Assembly: GCA_029267445.1 (NCBI GenBank)
Contig: JAJUIU010000043.1
Coordinates: 1 to 34,577, forward strand
Source: Rhodospirillaceae bacterium
GTDB taxonomy: Bacteria; Pseudomonadota; Alphaproteobacteria; Azospirillales; Azospirillaceae
Length of the DNA: 34,577 bases
Direction: 5' to 3'
The notes below the pieces were generated by a model, which saw only the letters and a program-made list of their open reading frames with translations, had not been told where the DNA came from and searched no databases. The position numbers were made by a program, and so were the translations under genes. This document shows, in pieces, positions 1-8,282 of this stretch; position 1 is the first letter of the stretch; every line of letters begins with the position of its first letter.

Positions 1-574
<574 letters not shown>

Positions 575-599
575 TGGCTCTGCCATCCGTTGCCCCCAC

Positions 600-638
600 C
601 ATCGTCGGCGCCCGCTGGAAAGACGGGCGCCGACGATG
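600..638. terminator. Long hairpin between convergent ahcY and the methyltransferase-like gene
   Basis: Perfect inverted repeat with 15-bp arms (600-614 and 624-638) and a 9-nt loop. It starts 25 nt after the ahcY stop and ends 11 nt before the stop of the opposite-strand gene, so it can serve both transcripts. There is no T-run on either side, so the call rests on the stem and its position. Confidence 0.75.
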
Positions 639-649
639 ATGGGCCGGCA

Positions 650-1894
650 TCAGAACCCGCTGCCCCAGCCGCCGTTACCGGGCACGTACTTCATCAGCTC
701 ATCCTCGAGGCCGTCGTCGTCGTCTTCGGATGACGATTCGTAGCTCGACGACTCGCTGTCCGACGAGCTCTCGTCCTCTTCTCTCGGCAGAAGGGCGAAG
801 CGGCCGGGCCCCGACCGGCTCTTGAAGGCGAACTCCGTGTTGTATTCCCCCAGCTCCTTGCGTTTGCCGGGATGGGTATCCGGTCGGTAGAAATGCACAT
901 CCCTGGGCTGCTCGATCGACCGCGCGGTCACGTCGAAGTTCAGCGCCGTAGTACCCTTCAAGTCGTTGTTCTTGGGATCCAGGTACTTGTTCAGCGTACG
1001 CTTTGGGAGTCCGCCCAGGCGATGCTCGCGGGCGATGAAGTTGCTCCGGGCGATCAGGCGGGCGGTGCCGCCCGGCTTCAGCACGCGATGCGCCGATTTG
1101 AGGAAGCGGTCGTCCGGCTCGGTGCCGCCATCGGCCGTGTCGCGGACAAGACCGTAGCTCGCGCCGGGAACGTCTCGGTTCCCATAAGCGTTCGCGCCGA
1201 TGATCTGCGAAATGGAGTGCTCCGGGAAGTGTTCCTCAAGACGGTTCGCGTCGACGCCCCCCTTGACCGAGATCTGGGGAAGATCTTTGTTCCGCTTGCG
1301 GGCGGCCTTGTACTGCGCGCGGCTCATGTCCGCCGGGCGATGCCATAGATGCCTTGAGAGCTGCCGTTCCATGCCTAAGACCGGAACCTCCTTGAGGAAC
1401 CTGCCCTTGCCGCCAACGGGATTGATGTCCGTCGCGAGATAGGTGCCGCTCGCCGCAAGCTCCGGGTGTGCCTTGAGCACCCGGTCGCGCAGATGCGCGC
1501 TCCCCGATCCGGTACCGGCTCCAACCTCCACGATGGAGGGCACCTTGGCCTGCGCCAGAAGCGCGTCGTGGCGCCGCGCGTTCTTCTTCGCGGCGGATTT
1601 CCGCGGCTGGTTGGCCTCGATCTCCTTCAGCCCCAAGGCCACCTCGGGGTCCAGGTGGTCATAGGCGTGCGGATCCCCCCGGTTCAGCCTGTCCAGGGCG
1701 GCGAGCCTCCGCTCCTTCTCCTGCCTCTTGGCCTTTCGTGAGCCTTTGCGCGCGCGCTGAACGACGGGGCCGGATTCCGCCGTCAGGCTTGGCCTGAGAA
1801 GCGACCCTTCGGACGGGGTGGCGCCAGATTCCAAGGCCGGTCGCGTGTCGCGAACGCCCGGCCGCGTCCTTTGATCCCGCAATGCGTCGCGCAT
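650..1894 (-). CDS. SAM-dependent methyltransferase-like protein with VVQR linker and acidic tail
   Basis: Predicted 414 aa. Class I methyltransferase signs: motif I IVEVGAGTGSG (res 121-131), an acidic motif II around D156 (YLATDINP), IIGANAYGNRD (231-241) in the motif IV position and LKPGGTARLIA (272-282). The first ~50 residues are disordered and contain PVVQR (43-47), followed by a very basic Lys/Arg stretch (48-110). The tail (371-400) is a low-complexity Ser/Asp/Glu run. The ATG at 1892-1894 has a weak GGGAAAG upstream. A PVVQR-type linker is typical of proteins with the DUF4157 domain that accompany extracellular contractile injection systems, but no DUF4157 domain is visible here. Being reversed between ahcY and divL, with lower GC in its 3' end, it looks acquired. 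Substrate unknown; an effector, an immunity-type protein or a modified enzyme are all possible. Confidence 0.7.
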   Translation of the reverse strand: MRDALRDQRTRPGVRDTRPALESGATPSEGSLLRPSLTAESGPVVQRARKGSRKAKRQEKERRLAALDRLNRGDPHAYDHLDPEVALGLKEIEANQPRKSAAKKNARRHDALLAQAKVPSIVEVGAGTGSGSAHLRDRVLKAHPELAASGTYLATDINPVGGKGRFLKEVPVLGMERQLSRHLWHRPADMSRAQYKAARKRNKDLPQISVKGGVDANRLEEHFPEHSISQIIGANAYGNRDVPGASYGLVRDTADGGTEPDDRFLKSAHRVLKPGGTARLIARSNFIAREHRLGGLPKRTLNKYLDPKNNDLKGTTALNFDVTARSIEQPRDVHFYRPDTHPGKRKELGEYNTEFAFKSRSGPGRFALLPREEDESSSDSESSSYESSSEDDDDGLEDELMKYVPGNGGWGSGF

Positions 1895-2047
1895 CTTCGC
1901 TTTCCCGTGGGCCGATCCTGCGTGCCAAGCCTTCCTCGATTAAAACTTTGGCACGTTCCGCAACCGTCCACAATGGGACGCGGCGCCGATCCCCTGGTCG
2001 GGAGCGTTTCTTGCATTCCAAAGTACACCGCAAGTAAACTCGCGCCC

Positions 2048-4519
2048 GTGACACAGCCGGTCGGACGATATCTGGCGGCGCTCGCGGTCCTGGCGGCCGC
2101 GCTGGGCGCCGTCGCGCTTCTCGGGCTCGCGACCGGCGTCCTCGCGCCCGGAGCCGCGGCCGCGCTTTCGGCCGCCCTCACGCTCTCCATCGGCTTCTGC
2201 GTGCTGCGACTGACGGCGCTGCTGCGGGAGAGGGACCGCGCCGCCGCCGACCTCGCGGCCGAGACCGATCGGCTGAAGGCGCTGGTCGCGGCGTCCCCCG
2301 ATCCCTGGTTCGCCTGGACGGCGGACGGGGCGAGCGCCTCCTCCCCGGGGTTCGCCGCCGCGCTGGGTCTGGACGCGGTGCGACGGCTGGACGATGTGGA
2401 GACGGCGCTGGCCCCGTCGGATGCCGCCGCCCTGCATGGCAGCTTCAACCATCTGCGCGACACGCGCCGGCCGTTCTTGATCACCGTGCGCACGGCCGAC
2501 GGGTCGCGCACGCTGCAGGCCGCCGGCGGGCACGGCCCCGCCCCGGCGGAAGGCGGGGAGCCGGTCCATGTTCTCTGGCTGCGCGACGTGACGCCGGCCG
2601 CCGAGGCGGACCGGCGGCTGCGCGAGGCGATGGCGGGGGCGGAGGAGGAGCGCGACCGCTTCCGCGACACGCTCGCCCGCCTCGCCCTGCCCGTCTGGCT
2701 GCGGCGGGCCGACCTGTCGCTGCTCTGGTGCAACGCCGCCTTCGCCGCACTGGCCGAGGCCTCGCCCGAAGCCGTGGTGCGCGACCAGATCGAACTGCCC
2801 GGAACCGGCCTGTCCGGCCCGCCCAAGGCGCTGGCCCAGCGGGCCCAGGCCACCGGGGAGACCCAGGCGGAGGCCCGCTGGATCGTGGTCGGCGGCGAGC
2901 GGCGTTACCTCGACATCACCGAGACGCCGCTGCCGGGCGGCCATCTGCTGCTGGGGATGGCGGTGGACCGCACCAATTTCCAGCGGCTGGAAGGCGAACT
3001 CGCCCGGCACATCGCCGCCCATGGCGAGGTGCTGGAGCAGCTGGGGTCGGCCATCGCCATCTTCGGGCCCGATACCCGGCTGCGCTTCCACAACAAGGCC
3101 TATGCCCATCTCTGGGGCCTGGACGAGGGCTGGCTCGGCGGCGAGCCCGGCTTCGGCGAACTGCTGGAGACACTGCGCGAGCGGCGCAAGCTGGCGGAAC
3201 AGGCGGATTTCCCCCGCTACAAGAAGCAGCTCCTGTCCCGCTTCACCTCGCTGGTGGAGCCGGAGGAGGAGCTGATGCACCTCCCCGACGGGCGGACGCT
3301 GCGCAACCTGACCGTTCCGCACCCGCTGGGCGGGCTGATGCTGGTGCAGGAGGACGTCACCCATACGCTCGCGCTGGAGAGCAGCTACAACACGCTCATG
3401 GCCGTGCAGCAGGAAACGCTGGACAACCTCGCGGAGGGTGTCGCCGTGTTCGGCAGCGACGGGCGCCTTAAACTGCATAACCCAGCCTTCGAGCGCCTAT
3501 GGAAAGTGACCGGCGCCGATCTCGCGGCCGAGCCGCATGTGCTGAAGGTGGCGGACGCCCTGCGGCCGCTGCTGGACACCGGCACGGACTGGGAGACGCG
3601 GCGGGAGCGGGTCGTGGGCAGCCTGCTGGAGCGGGTGCCCCGCACGGACCGGCTCGAGCGCAGCGACGCCAGCGTCGTCCAGGTGGCGCAGGTGCCGCTG
3701 CCCGATGGCGCCGTGCTCGTCAGCTTCCTCGACATCACCGACAGCGTGCGGGTGGAGAAGGCTCTGCGGGCCAGCAACGAGGCGCTGGCCACCGCCGACC
3801 GGTTGAAGTCGGAATTCATCGCCAATGTCAGCTATCAGCTGCGCACGCCGTTGAACGCGATCATGGGTTTCGCGGAAATCCTCAACAACCAGTATTTCGG
3901 CGAGCTCAATCCCCGGCAGCTCGAATATGCCCGGGGCGTACTGGAAGCGAGCCGCCGCCTGTTGGCGCTGGTGAACGACATCCTCGATCTCGCCACCATC
4001 CAGGCCGGGTTCATGGTGCTGGAGCGCAAGGAGGTGGATGTCACCGTCCTGCTGAACGGGGTGGCCGGCCTGACGCGCGACTGGGTGCGGAACCAGAGCC
4101 TCACCCTGAAGATCGACGCGCCCGAGGATATCGGCCGCATCGAAGGCGACGAGAAGCGCCTGAAGCAGGCCCTGTTCAACCTCGTCAGCAACGCCGTGAA
4201 GTTCACGCCGCCCGGCGGCACCGTCACGCTCGCCGCCGCGCGGGACGGCGACACCCTGGTGCTGTCGGTCAGCGACACCGGCATCGGAATCCCGTCCGCC
4301 GATCAGGAACGCGTGTTCGGCCGTTTCGAGCGGGCCGGCATGCAGAGCCGGCAGGCGGGCGCCGGCCTTGGCCTGTCGCTGGTGAAAAGCTTCATCGAGC
4401 TGCATGGCGGCAGCGTCATCATCGAGAGCCAGCCCGAGAGGGGCACGACCGTGCAGTGCCGCCTTCCAGCCCGCCCGGGCGGCGTCGGCAGCGAGCAGAA
4501 CCGCGCCGCCGTCGTTTGA
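2048..4519 (+). CDS. divL: DivL-like multi-PAS pseudo-histidine kinase (Tyr in H-box)
   Basis: Predicted 823 aa from GTG 2048. One or two hydrophobic segments at the N-terminus (res ~5-50) anchor it in the membrane. Four PAS-like units follow (about 80-185, 205-310, 325-435, 455-570), then a DHp helix pair and a HATPase domain. The H-box reads ANVSYQLRTPLNAIMGF: Tyr596 sits where the phospho-accepting His should be. N-box (NLVSNAVKFTPPGG), DTGIGIP and GAGLGLSLVKSF are all intact. The same His-to-Tyr change is the hallmark of Caulobacter DivL, which controls CckA and the CtrA cell-cycle pathway, and the ahcY neighbourhood agrees. The frame is open back to 1871 and ATG 1973 is an alternative start, but codons between 1973 and 2048 (GTT, TCT, ATT, CCA, AGT, AAA) are unlike the rest, so GTG 2048 is preferred. 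A TTGCAT-N18-TAAACT promoter-like pair lies just upstream. The tsaE gene that often follows divL is not there. Confidence 0.82.
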   Translation: MTQPVGRYLAALAVLAAALGAVALLGLATGVLAPGAAAALSAALTLSIGFCVLRLTALLRERDRAAADLAAETDRLKALVAASPDPWFAWTADGASASSPGFAAALGLDAVRRLDDVETALAPSDAAALHGSFNHLRDTRRPFLITVRTADGSRTLQAAGGHGPAPAEGGEPVHVLWLRDVTPAAEADRRLREAMAGAEEERDRFRDTLARLALPVWLRRADLSLLWCNAAFAALAEASPEAVVRDQIELPGTGLSGPPKALAQRAQATGETQAEARWIVVGGERRYLDITETPLPGGHLLLGMAVDRTNFQRLEGELARHIAAHGEVLEQLGSAIAIFGPDTRLRFHNKAYAHLWGLDEGWLGGEPGFGELLETLRERRKLAEQADFPRYKKQLLSRFTSLVEPEEELMHLPDGRTLRNLTVPHPLGGLMLVQEDVTHTLALESSYNTLMAVQQETLDNLAEGVAVFGSDGRLKLHNPAFERLWKVTGADLAAEPHVLKVADALRPLLDTGTDWETRRERVVGSLLERVPRTDRLERSDASVVQVAQVPLPDGAVLVSFLDITDSVRVEKALRASNEALATADRLKSEFIANVSYQLRTPLNAIMGFAEILNNQYFGELNPRQLEYARGVLEASRRLLALVNDILDLATIQAGFMVLERKEVDVTVLLNGVAGLTRDWVRNQSLTLKIDAPEDIGRIEGDEKRLKQALFNLVSNAVKFTPPGGTVTLAAARDGDTLVLSVSDTGIGIPSADQERVFGRFERAGMQSRQAGAGLGLSLVKSFIELHGGSVIIESQPERGTTVQCRLPARPGGVGSEQNRAAVV

Positions 4520-4555
4520 AACAGGCTTGCGCGTCCGCCGCCTCTGGCATTTCGG

Positions 4556-4568
4556 TTCGGTAACCGAA
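4556..4568. promoter_or_regulatory. 13-bp palindrome upstream of the urcA-family gene
   Basis: TTCGGTAACCGAA, 6-bp arms around a single A, preceded by an extra direct TTCGG at 4551. It lies 37 nt after divL and about 220 nt before the urcA-family start, in the 272-nt gap that must contain that gene's promoter. Possible repressor site; no known regulator is assigned. Confidence 0.3.
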
Positions 4569-4791
4569 ACGCATCCGTGACGTAATAAAGTTGCCCCTCG
4601 GCGCATCTGGACGATACTCCGATTCCGAAGCCCGATTGCGGTCTCGTCGGATCGGGCGTGAGCTGATGGGCGGGACAAGGGCGCCATCCAGGCACCCGAC
4701 CCGACGGGAAACGGACCCTCCGGTCCGCCCCGTCCGCCTTAACCCCAGAGCGGCGACGCTCCAGGCGGGCGCCGCCCGCGAGGATCACGCC

Positions 4792-5229
4792 ATGTCGATC
4801 CTGTCCCGTTCCCCCATCCTGTGCCGCCATGCCGCCACCGCGTTCGTGGCGGCGCTCCTGCTGGCCGGTGCCGCCGGCCCCATCGCCGCCCCCGCCGCGG
4901 AGATGCCGGAGGTGACCGTCAGAGGGGCTGGCGACTATTCGGATCGGAACAGCTTCCGCAGGACGGTACGCTTCGCGGACCTCGATATCGCCACGAAGGA
5001 GGGCCGCCGCGCCCTGCGCGACCGGGTCTGGACCGCCGCCGCCGAGGGCTGCCGCGCGATCTACCGCCACGATCCCGTCAGGGTGGTGGCGATCGAGCGC
5101 CCCGCCTGCACGAAGCAGGCCTTCCGTTCGGCGAAGCCCCAGATGGATCGGGTGATCCAGCTGGCCGACGCGGGTGAACCGCTGGACGCGCAGCTGGCGC
5201 TCAACATCGTCCGCGATGGCGGCCGCTGA
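4792..5229 (+). CDS. UrcA family protein, exported
   Basis: Predicted 145 aa. A clear signal peptide (res 1-36: basic start, hydrophobic VAALLLAGAAGPIAA, cleavage near APAAEMP) marks it as periplasmic. The mature part carries the UrcA pattern: VRFADLDIATKEGRRALRDRVWTAAAEGC, then a second Cys in ERPACTKQAF; the two cysteines probably pair. UrcA proteins are small, common in alphaproteobacteria and of unknown function. ATG 4792 has GAGGA 9 nt upstream. It is a single gene between divL and a convergent thioesterase, and a strong hairpin follows its stop. Family assignment is from these motifs alone. Confidence 0.8.
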   Translation: MSILSRSPILCRHAATAFVAALLLAGAAGPIAAPAAEMPEVTVRGAGDYSDRNSFRRTVRFADLDIATKEGRRALRDRVWTAAAEGCRAIYRHDPVRVVAIERPACTKQAFRSAKPQMDRVIQLADAGEPLDAQLALNIVRDGGR

Positions 5230-5246
5230 ACGCGCCCGATCCGGCC

Positions 5247-5278
5247 CCGCGCCCCCGCGCCATCAGGCGGGGGCGCGG
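5247..5278. terminator. GC-rich hairpin between convergent genes
   Basis: Perfect 12-bp arms (5247-5258 and 5267-5278) with an 8-nt loop, placed between the urcA-family stop (5229) and the stop of the opposite-strand thioesterase (5284). No T-run, but stem strength and site suggest a shared terminator. Confidence 0.7.
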
Positions 5279-5283
5279 ACCCG

Positions 5284-5736
5284 TCATCCGGTGCCGACGG
5301 CCGCCGCCTGGGTCGGCAGCATGGTGCAAACGCCCGTCGCGATCAGCCTGCGCTGGCCGTCGCGCTCGGCCCAGGCCTCCGTGTTGGCGACGATCATGCG
5401 TTTGCTCACGCTGACGACCTTGGCGTTGGCCGTGAACCGCTCCCCGACGCCCGGTGCCACGAAGTTCACGGTCATCCCGACGCTGACCAGATCGCCGACC
5501 AGGGACGCGGCGGCCCAGCAGGCGACATTGTCCATCATGGTGAAGGTGACGCCGCCATGCAGGAAGCCGTGGTGCTGGCTGAGTTCGGGCTTCATGTCCA
5601 GGGCCAGTTCCGCCTCCCCCTCACCACAGCGGAGCACCTGCGTGCCCATCAGACGGGTGAAGGCGGAGCGCGGCAACAACCAGTGCCGGATGTCTTCGGC
5701 GGTGGGGTTGGTCGGCTTGTGCAGTGCGTCGGGCAT
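5284..5736 (-). CDS. PaaI/hotdog-fold thioesterase family protein
   Basis: Predicted 150 aa. The hotdog-fold signature ELSQHHGFLHGGVTFTMMDN (about res 52-71) contains the HGG motif and downstream Asp that in PaaI-type enzymes binds and hydrolyses acyl-CoA thioesters. The rest fits the family: a central helix (VACWAAASLVGD) and strands such as VNFVAPG and VCTMLP. The frame opens 33 nt further upstream, but ATG 5734-5736 has TGAGGA 8 nt before it and fits family length, so that start is chosen. It is divergent from lutA. The natural acyl-CoA substrate cannot be read from sequence; no phenylacetate genes lie nearby, so a general housekeeping role is more likely than PaaI proper. Confidence 0.85.
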   Translation of the reverse strand: MPDALHKPTNPTAEDIRHWLLPRSAFTRLMGTQVLRCGEGEAELALDMKPELSQHHGFLHGGVTFTMMDNVACWAAASLVGDLVSVGMTVNFVAPGVGERFTANAKVVSVSKRMIVANTEAWAERDGQRRLIATGVCTMLPTQAAAVGTG

Positions 5737-5867
5737 CGATGCGTCCTCACGCGTGTATCTGGTTGTCAACTCGCGCAGAAAGTGATTCGCGGCGCTGCCG
5801 CGTCAAGGGGCGGTCGTGCGGCGGCCCGCCCGGCCGACCTCTTCCGTCGCTGAACCATCAGGCCGCA

Positions 5868-5896
5868 TTGCCGGGCCGGGTCCGGGTGCCTATTGT
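5868..5896 (+). promoter_or_regulatory. Candidate sigma70 promoter of lutABC
   Basis: TTGCCG (5868-5873), 17-nt spacer, TATTGT (5891-5896): four of six matches in each hexamer with ideal spacing, 42 nt before the lutA ATG. A short palindrome GTTGTCAAC (5762-5770) lies between here and the divergent thioesterase and could be an operator. Confidence 0.45.
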
Positions 5897-5938
5897 TCAG
5901 TGCAGCGCGGCCTTCCGCCGCCGGGAGAGCACCACCGC

Positions 5939-6739
5939 ATGCCAGACGCCCAGACGGCCCAGCACACCGCGACGGACGCGACGACCCGGCCCCGCGTGGG
6001 GCTGATGGTGACCTGCCTCGTGGACCTGTTCCGGCCGGCCGTGGGCTTCAGCGCCGTGAAGCTGCTGGAGGATGCGGGCTGCGAGGTGGTGGTGCCGCGC
6101 CAGACCTGCTGCGGCCAGCCGGCCTGGAACTCCGGCGACCGGGCGGACACGGCCGATCTCGCCAAGCTGATGATCCAGGCGTTCGAGGGCTGCGACTATG
6201 TGGTGGCGCCGTCGGGGTCCTGTGCCGGCATGGTGCGCAAGCACTATCCGGAGGTGTTCAAGGACGATGCGGAATGGGCCCCGAAGGCCCACCGGCTGGC
6301 GCAGCGCACCTACGAACTCGTGTCCTTCCTGACGGAGGTGCGCGGCGTGTCGGCCCTGGCGGCGCGGTACCCGGGCACGGTGACGTACCATGACAGCTGC
6401 TCCGGCCTGCGGGAGCTGGGCGTGAAGGAGCAGCCGCGCCGCCTGCTGCGCGGGGTGGAGGGCGTGAAGCTGGTTGAGATGCCGGACGCGGAGGTCTGCT
6501 GCGGCTTCGGCGGCACCTTCTGCGTCAAGTATCCGGAGATCAGCGGCAAGATGGTGGGCGACAAGGCCGCCGCCATCATGGCCACCGGGGCCGACACGCT
6601 GCTGGCCGGCGACATGGGCTGCCTGATGAACATGGCCGGGCGGCTGAAGCGGGAAGGCAGCGGCGTGAAGGTGCGTCACGTGGCGGAGGTGCTGGCCGGC
6701 GACCTCTCCGCCCCGCCGATCGGGGAGGGACAGTCCTGA
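5939..6739 (+). CDS. lutA: Lactate utilization protein A (CCG-domain Fe-S subunit)
   Basis: Predicted 266 aa. Subunit of the LutABC L-lactate oxidation system, which converts lactate to pyruvate with iron-sulfur centres. Two CCG (cysteine-rich) modules are visible: QTCCGQPAWN (C57, C58) with C95 in APSGSCAGM, and SCSG (C154) with VCCGFGGTF (C187, C188) and C228 in GDMGCL. The frame is open upstream to 5816, but ATG 5939 has GGGAGAG nearby and gives the family start near GLMVTCLVDLFRP. First gene of lutA-lutB-lutC; lutB begins 115 nt downstream after an intergenic repeat. LldE is another name for this family. No GntR-type lactate regulator is present in the window. Confidence 0.94.
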   Translation: MPDAQTAQHTATDATTRPRVGLMVTCLVDLFRPAVGFSAVKLLEDAGCEVVVPRQTCCGQPAWNSGDRADTADLAKLMIQAFEGCDYVVAPSGSCAGMVRKHYPEVFKDDAEWAPKAHRLAQRTYELVSFLTEVRGVSALAARYPGTVTYHDSCSGLRELGVKEQPRRLLRGVEGVKLVEMPDAEVCCGFGGTFCVKYPEISGKMVGDKAAAIMATGADTLLAGDMGCLMNMAGRLKREGSGVKVRHVAEVLAGDLSAPPIGEGQS

Positions 6740-6775
6740 TGCGACGGCGACCCCTCTCGGCGAATGCCGGAACGA

Positions 6776-6834
6776 AGTTGCCCCTCTTCCCTTGCGGGAG
6801 AGGGTCCCGAGCGGGAGCGAGGGGGGTGAGGGGT
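6776..6834. repeat. REP-like repeat between lutA and lutB
   Basis: A stretch of C/T-rich then G/A-rich sequence with a hairpin: CCCTCTTCCC (6782-6791) pairs with GGGAGAGGG (6796-6804) with one bulged base, followed by GGGAGCGAGGGGGGTGAGGG. Elements of this form are dispersed in intergenic regions of many GC-rich proteobacteria. Here it sits inside an operon, so it may affect relative expression or stability of the two parts. Confidence 0.6.
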
Positions 6835-6854
6835 ATGTCGGCGGGAGCGATGCG

Positions 6855-8282
6855 ATGAAATCCACGGCCCATGCCTTTCCGGAGAATGTCAGCGCGGCGC
6901 TGCGCGATCCGCAGCTGAACAAGGCGCTTGCCAAGTTCAAGGCCGGCTTCCCGCAGCGGCGCGCCACGGCGGTGGCGGCCCTGCCGGAGTTCGAGGCGCT
7001 GCGCGACGAGGGCAAGCGCATCAAGGACCATGCGCTGGCCCATCTGGACCTGTATCTGGAGATGTTCGAGGCGAACGTCGTCGCGCGCGGCGGCCATGTG
7101 CACTGGGCCCGCACGGCGGCCGAGGCGCGGGAAATCGTGCTGAAGCTGTGCCGCGACGCCGGTGCCCGCATGGTGACCAAGGGCAAGTCCATGGTCAGCG
7201 AGGAGGTGGGCCTGAACACGGCACTGGAGGCCGCCGGTCTGGAAGTCGTGGAGACGGACCTCGGCGAATACATCCTCCAGATCCGCAAGGAGGCGCCGAG
7301 CCACATCATCGCGCCCGCGCTGCACCTGTCGAAGGAGCAGGTGGCCGACGATTTCCGCCGCATCCACACCCACCTTCCGCACGATCGGCAGCTCACCGAA
7401 CCGGCGGACATCCTGACGGAGGCGAGGGTCCTGCTGCGGGACAAGTTCCTGCAGGCGGATGTCGGCATCACCGGTGCGAACTTCCTGATCGCGGAGACGG
7501 GCAGCACGGTCATCGTCACCAACGAGGGCAACGGCGACCTGACCCAGACCCTGCCGAAGACCCATATCGTGCTGACCAGCATCGAGAAGGTGGTGCCGAC
7601 GCTGGAGGACGTGTCGACGTTGCTGCGCCTGCTGGCGCGCTCCGCCACGGGGCAGGAGTTCAGTACATACACCACCTTCTCCACCGGCCCGCGCCGCCCC
7701 GGCGATCTGGACGGGCCGGAGGCGTTCCACGTGGTGCTGGTGGACAACGGCCGGTCGGCGCTGCTGGGCACGGAGATGCAGGAGGTGCTGCGCTGCATCC
7801 GCTGCGGCGCCTGCATGAACCACTGCCCGGTGTACCACGCGGTCGGCGGGCACGCGTACGGCTGGGTCTACCCCGGCCCGATCGGTGCGGTGGTCGACCC
7901 GGCGATCCTGGGCATCAAGGAGGCGGGGCACCTGCCCAACGCCAGCACCTTCTGCGGCAAGTGCGAGAGCGTGTGCCCCGTGCGCATCCCGCTGCCGAAG
8001 CTGATGCGCCACTGGCGGGAGAAGGAGTTCGAGGCGAACCTCCAGCCTGCCTGGATGCGGCAGGGGCTGAAGACCTGGGCCTGGTTCGCCAAGCGGCCGG
8101 CCCTCTATGGGGCGGGCGCCAGGGTGGCGATGGCGGCGCTGGGGCTGGCGGGGCGCAGGCGGGGTCGGTTCGGCATGCTGCCGCTGGCCGGCGGCTGGAC
8201 CAGCCAGCGGGATTTCCCGGCCCCCCAGGGACGTACGTTCCAGGACCTGTACGCATCCCGCAAGGGGCGTACGCATGGCTGA
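6855..8282 (+). CDS. lutB: Lactate utilization protein B (LUD domain plus two 4Fe-4S clusters)
   Basis: Predicted 475 aa, normal family length. The N-terminal two thirds form the LUD domain (GARMVTKGKSMVSEE, FLIAETGSTVIVTNEGNGD). The C-terminal part is ferredoxin-like: CIRCGACMNHCP (C314, C317, C320, C324) and FCGKCESVCP (C367, C370, C374), two cysteine sets ready for 4Fe-4S clusters. It is the electron-transfer core of the lactate oxidation complex with LutA and LutC. The open frame starts at 6792, within the repeat; ATG 6855 has GGGAG 7 nt upstream and matches the family N-terminus. Its end overlaps lutC by 8 nt, so the two are translationally coupled. Confidence 0.95.
   Translation: MKSTAHAFPENVSAALRDPQLNKALAKFKAGFPQRRATAVAALPEFEALRDEGKRIKDHALAHLDLYLEMFEANVVARGGHVHWARTAAEAREIVLKLCRDAGARMVTKGKSMVSEEVGLNTALEAAGLEVVETDLGEYILQIRKEAPSHIIAPALHLSKEQVADDFRRIHTHLPHDRQLTEPADILTEARVLLRDKFLQADVGITGANFLIAETGSTVIVTNEGNGDLTQTLPKTHIVLTSIEKVVPTLEDVSTLLRLLARSATGQEFSTYTTFSTGPRRPGDLDGPEAFHVVLVDNGRSALLGTEMQEVLRCIRCGACMNHCPVYHAVGGHAYGWVYPGPIGAVVDPAILGIKEAGHLPNASTFCGKCESVCPVRIPLPKLMRHWREKEFEANLQPAWMRQGLKTWAWFAKRPALYGAGARVAMAALGLAGRRRGRFGMLPLAGGWTSQRDFPAPQGRTFQDLYASRKGRTHG

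Noticed and set aside
872-1348. 158-codon plus-strand open frame inside the methyltransferase-like gene
   Set aside because: Methyltransferase motifs on the minus strand are coherent; the plus frame has none.
1871-2047. Upstream extension of the DivL-like protein
   Set aside because: It begins at TTG without a ribosome site, overlaps the opposite gene, and has codon use unlike the body of the gene.
1940-3478. 512-codon open frame opposite divL
   Set aside because: No recognisable domain; the plus strand carries clear PAS and kinase domains over the same bases.
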